From assembly GCA_963755375.1 (NCBI GenBank), contig CAVWKG010000006.1:62001-126000 (forward strand): DNA of 64,000 nucleotides, read 5' to 3'. Below are positions 9,192-18,732 of the stretch, one piece after another; within the stretch, counting starts at the first letter, position 1; the number at the start of each line of letters is the position of its first letter. Source of the DNA: Bog-473 sp963755375. Its GTDB lineage: Bacteria > Actinomycetota > Acidimicrobiia > Acidimicrobiales > RAAP-2. The notes under the pieces were generated by a model. That model saw nothing but the letters and a program-made list of their open reading frames with translations. It ran no database searches and was not told the DNA's origin. A program made the translations under genes and the position numbers.

Positions 9192-10142
9192 GTGAAGGTG
9201 GACCACGAAGATCGGGGCACAACGGACGGCTCCGGACTCCGGGGATCCACCGATACCGGTCTGACCGGGCCCGCCGGGACCCGCCGCGAGCGCATCGGCG
9301 CCTCCATCAGGCGGCTCACCGACGCCATCAAGCGCGGCGACGACACCGCGGTGGAGCAGGCCGTGCTCCAGTTGAGCAAGCGGCGCCGTTGGCTCGCCCC
9401 CTTGGCCATGATCGTGGGCGCCTTCCTGATGCTGTTCCAGGGTGTCAAGCTCCTCTACACCAACTGGCGTCTCACCCTGGTCCAGATCGTGCCGGCCATG
9501 TGGATCTGGATCGCCATGTTGGACATCAAGCTCCATGTCCTCCACGGCAAGCAGTTCCACGTCGTCCGGGGTCCGCTCCTGATCCCGTGCGTGCTCGCGG
9601 TCACCGCGCTCACTGCTGCCAGCTTCTACCTGAACGGCGTCTTCGCCTTCGCCATCTCGGTGCCCGGCCAGCCGAAGATCCGCCCCGCCTTCGGTCGGGC
9701 CAGCGGCCACCTCCGCGTCATCCTGGCCTGGGGGTGCACCATCGGTCTCGCGCTGTCCTTCTCCGCCCTCATCGCGACGCGCTGGGGCCACTGGCCGTTC
9801 GTCATCAGCCAGAGCATCGTCGTCGGCGTCATGATGCTCTGCTACCTCGCCGTGCCCGCCCGCATTGTCGGCGTCGAGAAGAAGAATCAGTCGCGCCGGG
9901 ACGCGCTGGCGGCGACTGCGGTCGGCGGCGCGTTGGGTGCGGTGGTCTGCTCCCCGCCGTACATGCTCGGCCGCCTGGGCATCTTGATGCTGGGCTGGCC
10001 CTACGTCTTCTGGCTCGGGGTGATCCTGATCGTGATCGGGGCCACCTTGCAGACGGGGGCCACGAGTGCGGTCAAGGCGGTCAAATTCTCGGCCAAGCTC
10101 GTGGGTAATCCCTCCGAAGTCGCCGAACAGGCCGCAGGCTGA
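9192..10142 (+). CDS. Multi-spanning membrane protein, unknown function
   Basis: The 316-residue product starts at GTG 9192, with AGGATGAGGGG upstream as a possible ribosome-binding site; the frame is open from 9114. A hydrophilic, Gly/Thr/Arg-rich N-terminus of about 75 residues precedes about seven hydrophobic helices, including LAPLAMIVGAFLMLFQGVKL and a C-terminal pair. I do not recognise a family. It ends 7 bp before the metallo-beta-lactamase-fold gene, so the two are very likely co-transcribed. Confidence 0.75.
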   Translation: MKVDHEDRGTTDGSGLRGSTDTGLTGPAGTRRERIGASIRRLTDAIKRGDDTAVEQAVLQLSKRRRWLAPLAMIVGAFLMLFQGVKLLYTNWRLTLVQIVPAMWIWIAMLDIKLHVLHGKQFHVVRGPLLIPCVLAVTALTAASFYLNGVFAFAISVPGQPKIRPAFGRASGHLRVILAWGCTIGLALSFSALIATRWGHWPFVISQSIVVGVMMLCYLAVPARIVGVEKKNQSRRDALAATAVGGALGAVVCSPPYMLGRLGILMLGWPYVFWLGVILIVIGATLQTGATSAVKAVKFSAKLVGNPSEVAEQAAG

Positions 10143-10149
10143 TCACGCC

Positions 10150-11037
10150 ATGCTGCCGACGACGCTCGAATGGTTCGGGACCGCCACCTTCCGGGTACGC
10201 CACGCCGGCCTGGACCTCTTTTTCGACGCCTACCTCGACCGCCTGCCCGGCCTCGAGCCCGTCGGTCTCACCACGGCCGCGGTCGATCGGGCCGACTTCG
10301 TCTTCGTGAGCCACGCCCACTTCGACCACCTCTACGGCGCGGATGCCATCGCGCTGCGCACCGGGGCGACGGTGGTCGCCTCACCCGAGGCGGCCCGGTG
10401 CCTCCGCGACAGGGGCGTGCCCGACACGCAGCTGCTCGTCGTCACCGGTGGCGAGACGGTGCAGTGCGGACCGACCACGAGGGTGCGCGTGCTGCCCGCC
10501 CTACATTCGTGCTTGTTCGCCCACAGCGACGCCGACACGTCCGTGCCCTGTCTCGGCGACCTCGACGTGAGCGCCCAGGACCGCGCTGCCACCATGCGCT
10601 CGTTGTTCAGCGCCATGGATGCGGCCCCGGGGCCCGCAGGACCGGCCTTGATCGCCATGAACGACGCGTGCTCACGCCATGACGGAGGGCAGCTTGCCTA
10701 CCTGCTCCTGACGGCCCGCGGCTCGGTGCTGGTCAGTGGGAGTGCGGGCTACTGGCGCGGCATCTTCGACGGGCTGCGCCCGGATGTCGCGCTGCTCTCC
10801 CTCGGTGGCCGGCCCAACGTCGACGGCGAGCCGTTCCAGGGTTCTTCGGTCGAGTTCATGCTCGAGCAGGTGCAGAGGCTGCGCCCCGGGCGGGTCGCGT
10901 TCTGCCATCACGACCCGCTCTTCCCCGGCCTGCCCGGAGTGGACATCGAACCTGCAGCGGTCGCCCTCCAGGTGCCCGGTGCGGCCTGCGACTATTTCGA
11001 GCTCGACTACGCCACACCCGTCCCGCTCCTGGGCTGA
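10150..11037 (+). CDS. MBL-fold metallohydrolase
   Basis: The 295-residue protein carries the metallo-beta-lactamase superfamily motif HAHFDH (55-60) with the following acidic residue (YGAD), and further His residues at LPALHSC and at CHHDP near the C-terminus. No signal peptide is seen, so it is probably a cytoplasmic Zn-dependent hydrolase of the UlaG-like class; the substrate is unknown. ATG 10150 fits both alignment to the fold and its position 7 bp after the membrane protein gene. Confidence 0.85.
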   Translation: MLPTTLEWFGTATFRVRHAGLDLFFDAYLDRLPGLEPVGLTTAAVDRADFVFVSHAHFDHLYGADAIALRTGATVVASPEAARCLRDRGVPDTQLLVVTGGETVQCGPTTRVRVLPALHSCLFAHSDADTSVPCLGDLDVSAQDRAATMRSLFSAMDAAPGPAGPALIAMNDACSRHDGGQLAYLLLTARGSVLVSGSAGYWRGIFDGLRPDVALLSLGGRPNVDGEPFQGSSVEFMLEQVQRLRPGRVAFCHHDPLFPGLPGVDIEPAAVALQVPGAACDYFELDYATPVPLLG

Positions 11038-11179
11038 GCCGCCCCGCGGTGTGCCCGGGGCCACGTCGGATCGTCAGCCCAGGCGCGCGAGCGCCAACGG
11101 ATCTGCACCAGGACCTCGACGGGCTCGGCGACATCCATATGGGCGGGGTGTCCGTAGACGTCGAGCAGGTAGCGGTCGA

Positions 11180-11626
11180 TCAGCACGGAGAGACTGTTGC
11201 GCGGCGGCGCGGATCAGGGTGCGCGTCGGCGTCACACCCTCCCGAGGGCCTTGATGCTGTACCCGGCTGCGGCCCAGCGCTGGGTGTGGGCAGATGGTCG
11301 TCGAGCCAGTAGGCATCGTCCTCCGTGACCACGAGCAGGTCCTCGAACGTGACCCCCACCCCATCCCGGCCGATGTGCGGCTCGACAGCCCAGAGTCCGG
11401 GAGCGGCGGGGTGGTCAGAGACCAACCGGTCGATCCACACCGGGTACGAGTGCCCGTCCTCGAGCGCGGCCCGTCCGGCCGCCAGGAGGCCTTCAGCGGC
11501 TGCGGCGCCAAAGCCGGGGATCGGCGATGCGCCATCCGGCTCGTTCCCGAGAGGAAAGACCCTTCCAGTCTCGTCATCCCCACAGGGACATCGTGCCTCT
11601 CGCCCCCCCTTTCGGGTGTGCCCCAC
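11180..11626 (-). pseudogene. Peptidase M24 (Xaa-Pro peptidase) C-terminal remnant
   Basis: On the minus strand the segment about 11580-11294 encodes the tail of an M24 aminopeptidase-P-like enzyme (WAVEPHIGRDGVGVTFEDLL, then VVTEDDAYWLDDHLP). The N-terminal three quarters and metal ligands are absent, and the flanks show no recognisable coding sequence. Downstream to 11180 the frame is unrelated. I read this as a degraded gene; the intergenic space 11041-11293 holds nothing else I can support. Confidence 0.6.
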
Positions 11627-11726
11627 CCCCCCGGACTGGGAGCGTGTGCAGGACCGGCTGACCAGAAGCCGGGTAGGCGCTGACCGACGCCCCCCAGATG
11701 GCGGGGCTTCGAGCCGACGCGCCGCT

Positions 11727-12098
11727 TCAGGGGGCGACGAGCGCGTCCGTCAGACCGTTCACTGCCTCCAGGGCCGCTTCCGACTCAGGGCTGAGGCCGT
11801 ACCGGGCGGCCAGGGCGCTCGGAGCGACATAGCTGACGAGGGTGCCCGAGGCGGGCTCGACCCAGACGAGAACCTTCAGGGGGAGATCGAGGGCGGCCAG
11901 AGGCGACGCCGCCATGACGCCCGTGCCTGCGGCGGGATTCCCGAAGACGACCAACGTCGTCTCACGCAGTTCGAGCCCGACGGCACGTGCCTCCGCCTGC
12001 TGGTCGATCACGGCGAAGACCTTGAGGCCTTTCGCCCCCAGCAGCCCCAGAAGCCGGGACACCGTGTCGGCGGCCGAACGGGGGCTGGCCTTGGTCAC
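11727..12098 (-). CDS. DUF302 family protein
   Basis: This 123-residue cytoplasmic protein starts at GTG 12098. The DUF302 core is clear: GLKVFAVIDQQAEARAVGLE, LRETTLVVFGNPAAGTGVM and ALDLPLKVLVW. DUF302 proteins form small alpha/beta domains, often near redox or stress genes; no activity is established. Length and motifs are complete. Confidence 0.87.
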   Translation of the reverse strand: MTKASPRSAADTVSRLLGLLGAKGLKVFAVIDQQAEARAVGLELRETTLVVFGNPAAGTGVMAASPLAALDLPLKVLVWVEPASGTLVSYVAPSALAARYGLSPESEAALEAVNGLTDALVAP

Positions 12099-12151
12099 GA
12101 CACCCGCGGCGCGGGAACCGGCGCCTGCGTGGTGGTCGGCGGAGATGGGCG

Positions 12152-12340
12152 CTACGAGGCGGCGGCCCTCACGGGCCGTGCCGCGTGGTTGTCACGGAGC
12201 CGCTCCGCCGTCTCCCGGTCCCGGAGCGGCATCCCGATCCCGATCGGGACCGTCGAGGCAGGATCGTTCCGACACTGCGCACATTCGACCACCCACGCCC
12301 GGTCGGGACGTTGCGCGATCATGGGATGATGGTTTTGCAT
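12152..12340 (-). CDS. Small conserved hypothetical with CxxC
   Basis: This 62-residue protein has one CxxC (CAQC, about 20-23), followed by VPIGIGMPLRDRETAERLRDNHA. ATG 12340 has an AGGAG ribosome-binding site 7 bp upstream, which supports real translation. The pattern resembles short actinobacterial proteins with half a zinc knuckle. Function unknown. Confidence 0.6.
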   Translation of the reverse strand: MQNHHPMIAQRPDRAWVVECAQCRNDPASTVPIGIGMPLRDRETAERLRDNHAARPVRAAAS

Positions 12341-12568
12341 TGCCGACTCCTGCGCATTCCCCGAAAAGCAGAACCATAGCGACGATCGGTGCCGAGCGAA
12401 ACCCGTATGTCTTCTTGGGGCGGCGCAGGAAGTGCGCTCCGGCGAGCCGCTCCGGGGTCGCCTTCCCCCCCAGTTCGGGGGGACACCCGGACTTCATCGG
12501 CGGGGGTGGCTCCGCCCGACGGGCTCAGCCGCCGTGGGCCCCGACCCGGCAGCCTCCAGGCCGGCCGA

Positions 12569-12799
12569 TCAGGTTGCCAGTTGGGCGTCGGCCGGCCGGG
12601 CGATGATGTAGATCAGGGCGCCGAAGAAGGGCACGATCAGGATGAGCACCGTCCATCCCGCCTTGGCCAGACCATGATGGTCTCGACGGCGGAAGTTGTC
12701 GACGAAGCACCAGATGACGAAGAACAACAGCAGGAAGATTCCGGCGAACATCAGGAACGTCCAGAACAGGCCGAGCAGCGGCCACGTGTAAGCGAGCAT
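12569..12799 (-). CDS. PLDc_N domain small membrane protein
   Basis: This 76-residue protein has two hydrophobic helices joined by a charged loop (RRRDHHGLAKAGW), the PLDc_N module without a SHOCT tail. ATG 12799 is chosen because GGAGG lies 8 bp upstream; the GTG at 12808 would lie on that ribosome-binding site. It is a distant relative of the genes at 6915 and 16802. Probably membrane-inserted; role unknown. Confidence 0.82.
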   Translation of the reverse strand: MLAYTWPLLGLFWTFLMFAGIFLLLFFVIWCFVDNFRRRDHHGLAKAGWTVLILIVPFFGALIYIIARPADAQLAT

Positions 12800-12860
12800 C
12801 GTGTGCACCTCCGGCGCCCGAAGCTAACGGGCGCCCGGCCGAGCGCGGTGGATGCCGCCT

Positions 12861-13517
12861 TCAGTCGCCGTTCACCAATCCGTAGGTGCTCTTGGCCATG
12901 AGATAGAGCCCCAGCCCGAGGGACAGGAACACAATGACCTGGTCCCGATGGGTGGTGATCCATCGGAGGAGCGCGGTCAGCGTGCTCTTGACCGTGGCGG
13001 GACGGAGCGCCGCGTAGCTCTCCATGACGAGATAGCTCGCCGAGCACCAGACACAGAACACGAACACGGCGACGTACTCCAGGGTCGAAGAGAGCTTGGC
13101 CTCGGTGATGGTGGCCACCCCGGCCGTCACGAGCATCCACGGCTGCAGCAGGAATGCGAGTCCCGCCGCGGTCACCGGGTTGACGCGGTCGATGCCCGTC
13201 ATCCACTTCGGCTGGCCCTTGGGTTGGGCCGACTGCCACCTGCCCCAGCGCCGGTACGCGATGACGACGAGCACGACGCCGATGCCCAGCTTCAACCCCA
13301 GCGCCGCGGTCGACGGGTTGCTGTTGGGGATGAGTGGCTTCCCCCCGGTGACGAGCACGGTCAGCGCCACGATGGCCACCAGCGTGACCATCCAGCCCAA
13401 CACGTAGCCGAGGCCTTTGAGCAGGCCGCCCTCGGTCGCCAGTAGCAGGATCATGGCAGTGAGCGGGATGGGCTCGAGGGTGATCACGAGCCCGATCAGG
13501 AACAGGTCGAGCAGCAC
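12861..13517 (-). CDS. GAP/Sap family membrane protein (sulfolipid-1-addressing-like)
   Basis: The 218-residue protein has about six hydrophobic helices. The start (GTG 13517) leads straight into LIGLVITLEPIPLTAMILLL, typical of the Sap (sulfolipid-1-addressing protein) family, part of the LysE-like transporter superfamily. Mycobacterial members assist export of glycolipids; extending that here is inference. It is followed on the same strand by the PLDc_N gene with a 60-bp gap. Confidence 0.85.
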   Translation of the reverse strand: MLLDLFLIGLVITLEPIPLTAMILLLATEGGLLKGLGYVLGWMVTLVAIVALTVLVTGGKPLIPNSNPSTAALGLKLGIGVVLVVIAYRRWGRWQSAQPKGQPKWMTGIDRVNPVTAAGLAFLLQPWMLVTAGVATITEAKLSSTLEYVAVFVFCVWCSASYLVMESYAALRPATVKSTLTALLRWITTHRDQVIVFLSLGLGLYLMAKSTYGLVNGD

Positions 13518-13944
13518 AACGCACCCCCGGTCGGCCAGGCCACGGCGAACCTACAGGCACGGGCACCCGAAGGCGGGGACTCGGTGCGGGAGGGCCGCCG
13601 GTCAACGCGTGGTGGCTCTCCCTCGGACCACGCGCGTCGTCCTCTCGGGGTCGCGGGCGCCAGCCGCCCGTGGGAGAGGGCGCCACGGTCAGTCTCCCGG
13701 CATCACCTCCGGCGCGAACGGGTGCTGGACGAGAAGCCGCCGGGGGCTCGGGACCCCGTTCCGCCAACGAAACGACCCTTCCCGGTGAGGGATCGTGCCG
13801 GATCTGTTGAAGCCGAACTGCAGTGCCGGCGACCCTCGTCCATGCCATGGATCATGGCGGGTACTCCGGCCGACCACTAGGGCCAATGGTCCCGTTCAGG
13901 CTCTCCTTGGAACCCCCGTCCCGACGCCGGCCCCCCGGAGCGCG
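13518..13944. other. 427-bp gap without a supported gene
   Basis: Between the Sap-like gene start and the end of the fucosidase gene I find only short GC-driven open frames without family features. It probably contains the promoter of the Sap-like gene. Confidence 0.5.
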
Positions 13945-15426
13945 CTACCGGCTGCGGCCGACCCGCGCCCGGACGCCCGTCCCGAGGTCGAGCACGGTGA
14001 CCGCCGCCATCGGCATCTGCTCGGGCAGGGTGACGGACAGGTCGCCGCCGCTCCCCACCGACCACTCGAGTTGCAGGTCCACCCCGACCAGGCGCACCCG
14101 GCGCACCCGCGACCCGTCGATCGCCGGCATGGTGATGCGGCGCGAGTGGGGCATCCCCATGACCAGCACGTACACGCCCTCACCGCTCTTGGTGAAGCGC
14201 AAGGGAGTCCCGTCGGCGGCGACCGACTCCGTGACCACCCAGGGCCGGCTGCCGTAGATCGCTTCCCCATTGGTGGCCAACCACGTGCCGAGCCCGCGCA
14301 GGGGGGCCTGCTGCAGGTCGGGAATCGTCCCGTCCGGTCGGGGGCCCACCCCGATGAGCAGGTTGCCGTTCTTCGACACGATGTCGCAGAACATCTGGAT
14401 GAGGTCCGTCTCGGAGATCAGGTCCTCGGGCTGCTCGTGACGGTTGGCCCCGAATGAGTGCCCGATCCCTCGGGCCAACTCCCATTTGCGCTCGGTCACC
14501 GTTCGCAGGACATCGTACTCGGGGGTGCGGAAGTCGAAGTGCTTCGGTGTGCCGAAGGTCAGGTGCTTCCGCCGCTCGGGGATGAACCGCCAGAGCGCCT
14601 GCACGACAGCGCCCGCACCGCGCACGATGGCGTCGGTGAGCTCGTTCCGGGCCAGCCCGGGTTCCTTCCACCGATCGTTGATGACGCCTTCCTCGACCGC
14701 GTTGTAGTAGTACGCGAAGAGCTTCGGGAGCCCGGGGTCCGTCGGCCACGAGATGTCGTTCCACAGGACCGATGGCTGGTAGCGGTCGATGAGCTCGCGC
14801 CAGTGCGCCGTGGCGTACTCGACGTAGCGACGGTCGTGGGGAACGGCCAGCACGGTGTCCGCCGCTGTGGCGAGGACCGCCTGGTTGTAGGGCCAGTCGT
14901 AGCCGCCGGAGTAGTAGAGCCCTATGCGCATCCGCCTGGCCCGGACCGCCTCGGTCAGGTCGCGAACCAGGTCGCGACGGGCGTGGTACTGACCCTTGAC
15001 CGGGTGTGCGATGGACGAGGGCCAGAGGGCGAAGCCGTCGTGATGCTTGGTGGTGAGCACGACGTAGCGCGCACCCGACGCCTGGCAGAGTTCTGCGATG
15101 GCCTCGAGGTTGGCCCCGGCCGAGGCGTCGTTGAACGTCCGGACGAAGTTGTCGTAGGGGTACTCCTCGCCGTAGACCAGGGCGTGGTACTCCTGGGTGG
15201 GCCCACCCTTGATCTGCATCGAGTTGAGGTACCACTCGGCGTAGGGGTTCTCCCGCAGCATGCGCTTCGGGCCGTCCTTGACGAGCAGCTGCTGAATGTC
15301 GGGGACGCGCGGCGCCCACCCCGGAACCGAGTAGAGGCCCCAGTGGATGAAGACCCCCAGCTTCGCGTCGTCGTACCAGACGGGCACCCGGTGGGTCCGC
15401 AGGGATTCCCATGTCCCCTCATACAT
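13945..15426 (-). CDS. Alpha-L-fucosidase, GH29
   Basis: The 493-residue enzyme contains the GH29 TIM-barrel signatures: GVFIHWGLYSVPGWAPR (24-40), LTTKHHDGFALWPS (124-137), MRIGLYYSGGYDW and PSVLWNDISWP, in which Asp224 is the expected nucleophile. A C-terminal beta-sandwich-like part follows. GH29 retaining enzymes release fucose from glycans. There is no signal peptide, so it probably acts on imported oligosaccharides inside the cell. Start ATG 15426. Confidence 0.9.
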   Translation of the reverse strand: MYEGTWESLRTHRVPVWYDDAKLGVFIHWGLYSVPGWAPRVPDIQQLLVKDGPKRMLRENPYAEWYLNSMQIKGGPTQEYHALVYGEEYPYDNFVRTFNDASAGANLEAIAELCQASGARYVVLTTKHHDGFALWPSSIAHPVKGQYHARRDLVRDLTEAVRARRMRIGLYYSGGYDWPYNQAVLATAADTVLAVPHDRRYVEYATAHWRELIDRYQPSVLWNDISWPTDPGLPKLFAYYYNAVEEGVINDRWKEPGLARNELTDAIVRGAGAVVQALWRFIPERRKHLTFGTPKHFDFRTPEYDVLRTVTERKWELARGIGHSFGANRHEQPEDLISETDLIQMFCDIVSKNGNLLIGVGPRPDGTIPDLQQAPLRGLGTWLATNGEAIYGSRPWVVTESVAADGTPLRFTKSGEGVYVLVMGMPHSRRITMPAIDGSRVRRVRLVGVDLQLEWSVGSGGDLSVTLPEQMPMAAVTVLDLGTGVRARVGRSR

Positions 15427-15598
15427 GAGGGTTGCCTTCTCGCATGTGTCCGCTCCGCCTCAGCAACATCTCGTGCGCACTGTTCCACGGCGTGCCAGGC
15501 ACATGACCGTACCGGTGCTCCCGCCCGCCGGGCGAGCCGTCAGCCGCTCTCGGCCCGTCCCCGTGCTCCACGAACTGAGTCCCCGTGCCGCCGGCTGG

Positions 15599-16765
15599 TC
15601 AGCCCGCGGCCAGGGCCGTTCCCCCGGCGCCGGCCGCCCCGCCCCCCTGCCCCGGTTTCCCGTAGCGCAGCCGGAAGGCGAAATAGGCGAACGGACCCAC
15701 AAAGATGGGCAGCCAGTACGAGATGATCCGGTAGGCCAGCGTCGCCACGACCGCGTCGCCCCCGGGCACGCCCGCCAGGATGAGCAGGGCGCTCAGCCCT
15801 GCCTCCACGATCCCGAGCCCGCCCGGCGTGATCGGGATCAGGGCCAGCAACCCGGCCACCGCGTAGGCCAGCAGGACGAGGGACGGGTTGGGCCTGACGC
15901 CGGTGGCCCGGATCGTGGCCAGCAGCGTCCCGAAGTCGAAGGCGAGGCGGCCGCTGCTCAGGAGCATGGCCGCCTTCCAGCGCCGACCCAGAACGGAGCG
16001 GATGCGGTTGCGCTCGAAGACGAGGCGGTCCTGCAGGCCGGTCATCGGCTCGGCCTTGCGCTTCAGGCGGTTGCGCGCCGCCTGGACGACGCGGCCCGCC
16101 CACTGGAGGGGGCCGTCCAGCGTGAGCACGAGCGCGCCGAAGCCGGCGAACAGCACGAAGGCCACCAGGCCCAGCAGCGCCGCGTGCAGCAGGCCATTCG
16201 CAATGGGCGTGCCGGCCACGATGGCCGGCAGGACGAAGATGGGGAGGGCGAGCAGCCCGCCGATGCCGAGCAACGAAAAGGCGGTCAACCCCGCCACCGC
16301 CGTCGCCGGATCGTTCCCCGCCGCCGCCAGCATCCGGAACTGGGTGGCCGCCCCGAAGGCGGCACCACCGGGCACGATGAGGCTGATGGCGTTCCCGGAG
16401 AGCTGCGAGGTGGTGACGGAGAACCACGCATTGGTCCGCAGCGCGATCCGCTGCAGGGCGATGGTGCAGGTGAAGTGCGCCACCTGGAACAGGAGGGCGA
16501 TGGAGAACCAGACCGGGTCGAGAGAGCTCAGCTTCGGAAAGGCGTCGAAGACCGCGGTCAGGCTCGGGAATACGAGGTAGATGGTGATGCCCGCCACCAC
16601 CACCAAGACGGACTTCTTGGCGACCGACCGCCACGGCAGCGGAGAGGCGACATCTTGTTCGATGCGGGTGGCCAGCCGCTGCGACATCGCGTCGCTACCG
16701 GCATCACCCGCTCCCGGTACGGCGGTTCGGGGCTCCTCGGACTCGTGGTCCTCCTGGGTCGCCAC
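15599..16765 (-). CDS. Flippase-like membrane protein (LPG synthase TM / UPF0104)
   Basis: The 388-residue protein has a ~45-residue hydrophilic N-terminus and about eight membrane helices. Family motifs are SLIVPGGAAFGAATQFRML and ITPGGLGIVEAGLSALLI, matching the transmembrane domain of lysylphosphatidylglycerol synthase (UPF0104). The soluble aminoacyltransferase domain of MprF is absent, so a lipid-flipping or lipid-glycosyl-linked role is more plausible than lysyl transfer. The PLDc_N-SHOCT gene lies 36 bp upstream on the same strand. Confidence 0.85.
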   Translation of the reverse strand: MATQEDHESEEPRTAVPGAGDAGSDAMSQRLATRIEQDVASPLPWRSVAKKSVLVVVAGITIYLVFPSLTAVFDAFPKLSSLDPVWFSIALLFQVAHFTCTIALQRIALRTNAWFSVTTSQLSGNAISLIVPGGAAFGAATQFRMLAAAGNDPATAVAGLTAFSLLGIGGLLALPIFVLPAIVAGTPIANGLLHAALLGLVAFVLFAGFGALVLTLDGPLQWAGRVVQAARNRLKRKAEPMTGLQDRLVFERNRIRSVLGRRWKAAMLLSSGRLAFDFGTLLATIRATGVRPNPSLVLLAYAVAGLLALIPITPGGLGIVEAGLSALLILAGVPGGDAVVATLAYRIISYWLPIFVGPFAYFAFRLRYGKPGQGGGAAGAGGTALAAG

Positions 16766-16801
16766 CGGCGAACTGGTCTCGGTGACGGACGAACGGCCTG
16801 C

Positions 16802-17200
16802 CTAGGCCAGGATCTTGGCCTTCTGGGCATCGAACTCGGCATCGGTGAGCACGCCCTGGGACTTGAGGTCGGCCAGCTTGGCGAGCTGGTCGGCCGTCGT
16901 GTCGCCACTCGTGCCGGCGGCCTGCTTGACGTACTGGTCGAAGGCCTTCTGCTGCTGGGCCGCCTGATCGGCGGCCCGCTCGTGCATCTTGCCGCCCCGG
17001 GCGATGAGGTACACGAAGACGCCGAGGAACGGCAGGATGATGATGAAGATCACCCACAGGGCCTTGGCCCACCCACCCATGTCGTGGCTGCGGAAGATGT
17101 CCATGAACACCATGATCAGCAGCCAGATCCAGATGATGAACAGGAAGAAGTACAGCATGGTCAGGAAGGCATCGAGCACCGGATAGCTGGAAGCGAGCAT
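16802..17200 (-). CDS. PLDc_N membrane domain plus SHOCT protein (copy 2)
   Basis: The 132-residue protein has the same architecture as the 6915-7322 gene: two helices with RSHDMGGWAKALWV between them, a Gln-rich segment and a terminal SHOCT domain (about 100-131). DNA identity extends through almost the whole coding region, while upstream and downstream sequence differs, so the duplication covers just the gene. It probably shares a transcript with the flippase-like gene downstream. Confidence 0.88.
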   Translation of the reverse strand: MLASSYPVLDAFLTMLYFFLFIIWIWLLIMVFMDIFRSHDMGGWAKALWVIFIIILPFLGVFVYLIARGGKMHERAADQAAQQQKAFDQYVKQAAGTSGDTTADQLAKLADLKSQGVLTDAEFDAQKAKILA

Positions 17201-17427
17201 CGAAAGGACTCCTTGTCGTCAATGGTCGGCGAGTACCCGACCTGCAATGTTTAGCCCCTGCACCTGAACCGATGCTGGGATAGGTCTCCGGGGGTTGCCA
17301 TCCCGTCGAGCGACCTCGCCCCGCTGCCGGGCCCCGCCCGGAGGGGCCCGAGGGGCCAGAGGCCACCGCGTCGTAACCTTCGGCACTGACGAGGAGGTCG
17401 TCCGTCGCCGACAATGGCACCCGGCCC

Positions 17428-18732
17428 ATGAACCACGAGCTCAACATCGCGGCCTTGGCCGTGATCTCCGCGTGCGTGCTCATGTGGGGCCTGGTCTCGG
17501 CCCGCCTGGAGCGCTGGGAAGTCTCCGCCCCGATGGCCTTCGTCCTCCTGGGCCTTGCTGTCACCCACGGGCCCACGACGCTGATCCATGTCAGCCTGCA
17601 CTCCTCGACCATCCGCTCGCTGGCGGAGGTGACTCTCGCGCTGGTGCTCTTCGCCGATGCCTCCCGGGTCAACGTCAGGGCCCTGCGGGCTGACGCCGCG
17701 CTTCCGGCACGCCTTCTCGGCATCGGTTTGCCCCTCACCATCGGCGCCGGCGCCGGCGCCGCCGCCTTGCTCTTCGGGGGCAGCGGGCTCTGGGTTGCTG
17801 CCGCCATCGGCGCCATCGTCGCCCCGACCGACGCCGCGCTCGGCGCCGCCATCATGGGGGACGAACGGGTGCCCTCGGGCGTCCGCCGCCTCCTCAACGT
17901 CGAGAGCGGCCTGAATGACGGCATCGCGACGCCGTTCGTCAACCTCTTCATTGCGGGAGCGGTCACCGCCGAAGCCGTGAGCGGCGTCCAGCCGACCACG
18001 GCCGTCCTCGAGCTCCTCGGTGGAGCCGGCCTCGGCGTCGGAGTTGGGGTCGTCGGTGCGAGCCTCTTGACCATCGCCCGCCGCCACACCTGGAGCTCTG
18101 TCGGCTTCCGACCAATCGCCGTCCTGGCCCTGGCGCTCTTCGCCTATTCCGCCTCCGTCGTCGCCGGCACCAACGGCTTCATCGCCGCTTTCGTGGCCGG
18201 TATGGCCTTCGGCACCCTCGATCGGCATGACGACAAGTCGGACCTGCGGTTCACCGAAGAAGGCGGCACGCTCCTCTCCCTGCTCGTCTGGTTCATGTTC
18301 GGCGCTGCAATGCTGGGGCCCGGCCTGGCGGACGTGGGCTGGCGCGCTGTCGTGTTCTCGCTCCTCGCCCTCTCCATCGTGCGGATGGTGCCGGTTGCCA
18401 TCGCACTCGCCGGCAGCGGCCTCGACCGGGCCACCGTGGGCTTCGTCGGCTGGTTCGGTCCCCGTGGTCTGGCGTCGGTGGTGTTCGGCCTCATTGCCGT
18501 CGACTCCTTGGCGCCCGCACAATCCAAGGTCGTGCTGGGTGCCGTCACCCTGACGGTGGCGCTCAGCGTCCTGCTCCACGGCATCACCGCGTCGCCCCTC
18601 GCCCGCCGCTACGGCGCGCTGGCCGGGCGCCTCCACCCGGAGCGACCGGAGCACACCGGTGCCGCACCGATCAGCACCCGCAGCATTCGGGGCCTGCACC
18701 CGGCGACTCTCCGCCGGGGCACCACCCGGTAA
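17428..18732 (+). CDS. Cation:proton antiporter, CPA1 family
   Basis: The 434-residue protein has about 12 hydrophobic helices. The ion-binding motif region IVAPTDAALGAAIM and the following helix ESGLNDGIATPFVNLF match the NhaP/CPA1 Asn/Asp pairs that exchange Na+ or K+ for H+. FGPRGLASVVFGL, near residue 345, is a further CPA1 hallmark. The cytoplasmic tail is short. The gene is divergent from the PLDc_N-SHOCT gene and about 180 bp before the encapsulin operon. Confidence 0.9.
   Translation: MNHELNIAALAVISACVLMWGLVSARLERWEVSAPMAFVLLGLAVTHGPTTLIHVSLHSSTIRSLAEVTLALVLFADASRVNVRALRADAALPARLLGIGLPLTIGAGAGAAALLFGGSGLWVAAAIGAIVAPTDAALGAAIMGDERVPSGVRRLLNVESGLNDGIATPFVNLFIAGAVTAEAVSGVQPTTAVLELLGGAGLGVGVGVVGASLLTIARRHTWSSVGFRPIAVLALALFAYSASVVAGTNGFIAAFVAGMAFGTLDRHDDKSDLRFTEEGGTLLSLLVWFMFGAAMLGPGLADVGWRAVVFSLLALSIVRMVPVAIALAGSGLDRATVGFVGWFGPRGLASVVFGLIAVDSLAPAQSKVVLGAVTLTVALSVLLHGITASPLARRYGALAGRLHPERPEHTGAAPISTRSIRGLHPATLRRGTTR

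Noticed and set aside
7492..9195. 567-codon + strand open frame opposite DUF2252
   Set aside because: Antisense to a gene with strong motifs and codon pattern; product unlike any protein.
15347..17254. 635-codon + strand open frame
   Set aside because: Runs antisense across two clear membrane protein genes with Glu/Arg/Gly-rich composition; shadow.
17329..17349. GGGCCCC / GGGGCCC hairpin
   Set aside because: Lies between divergent genes, pure GC with no tract; likely chance in this composition.
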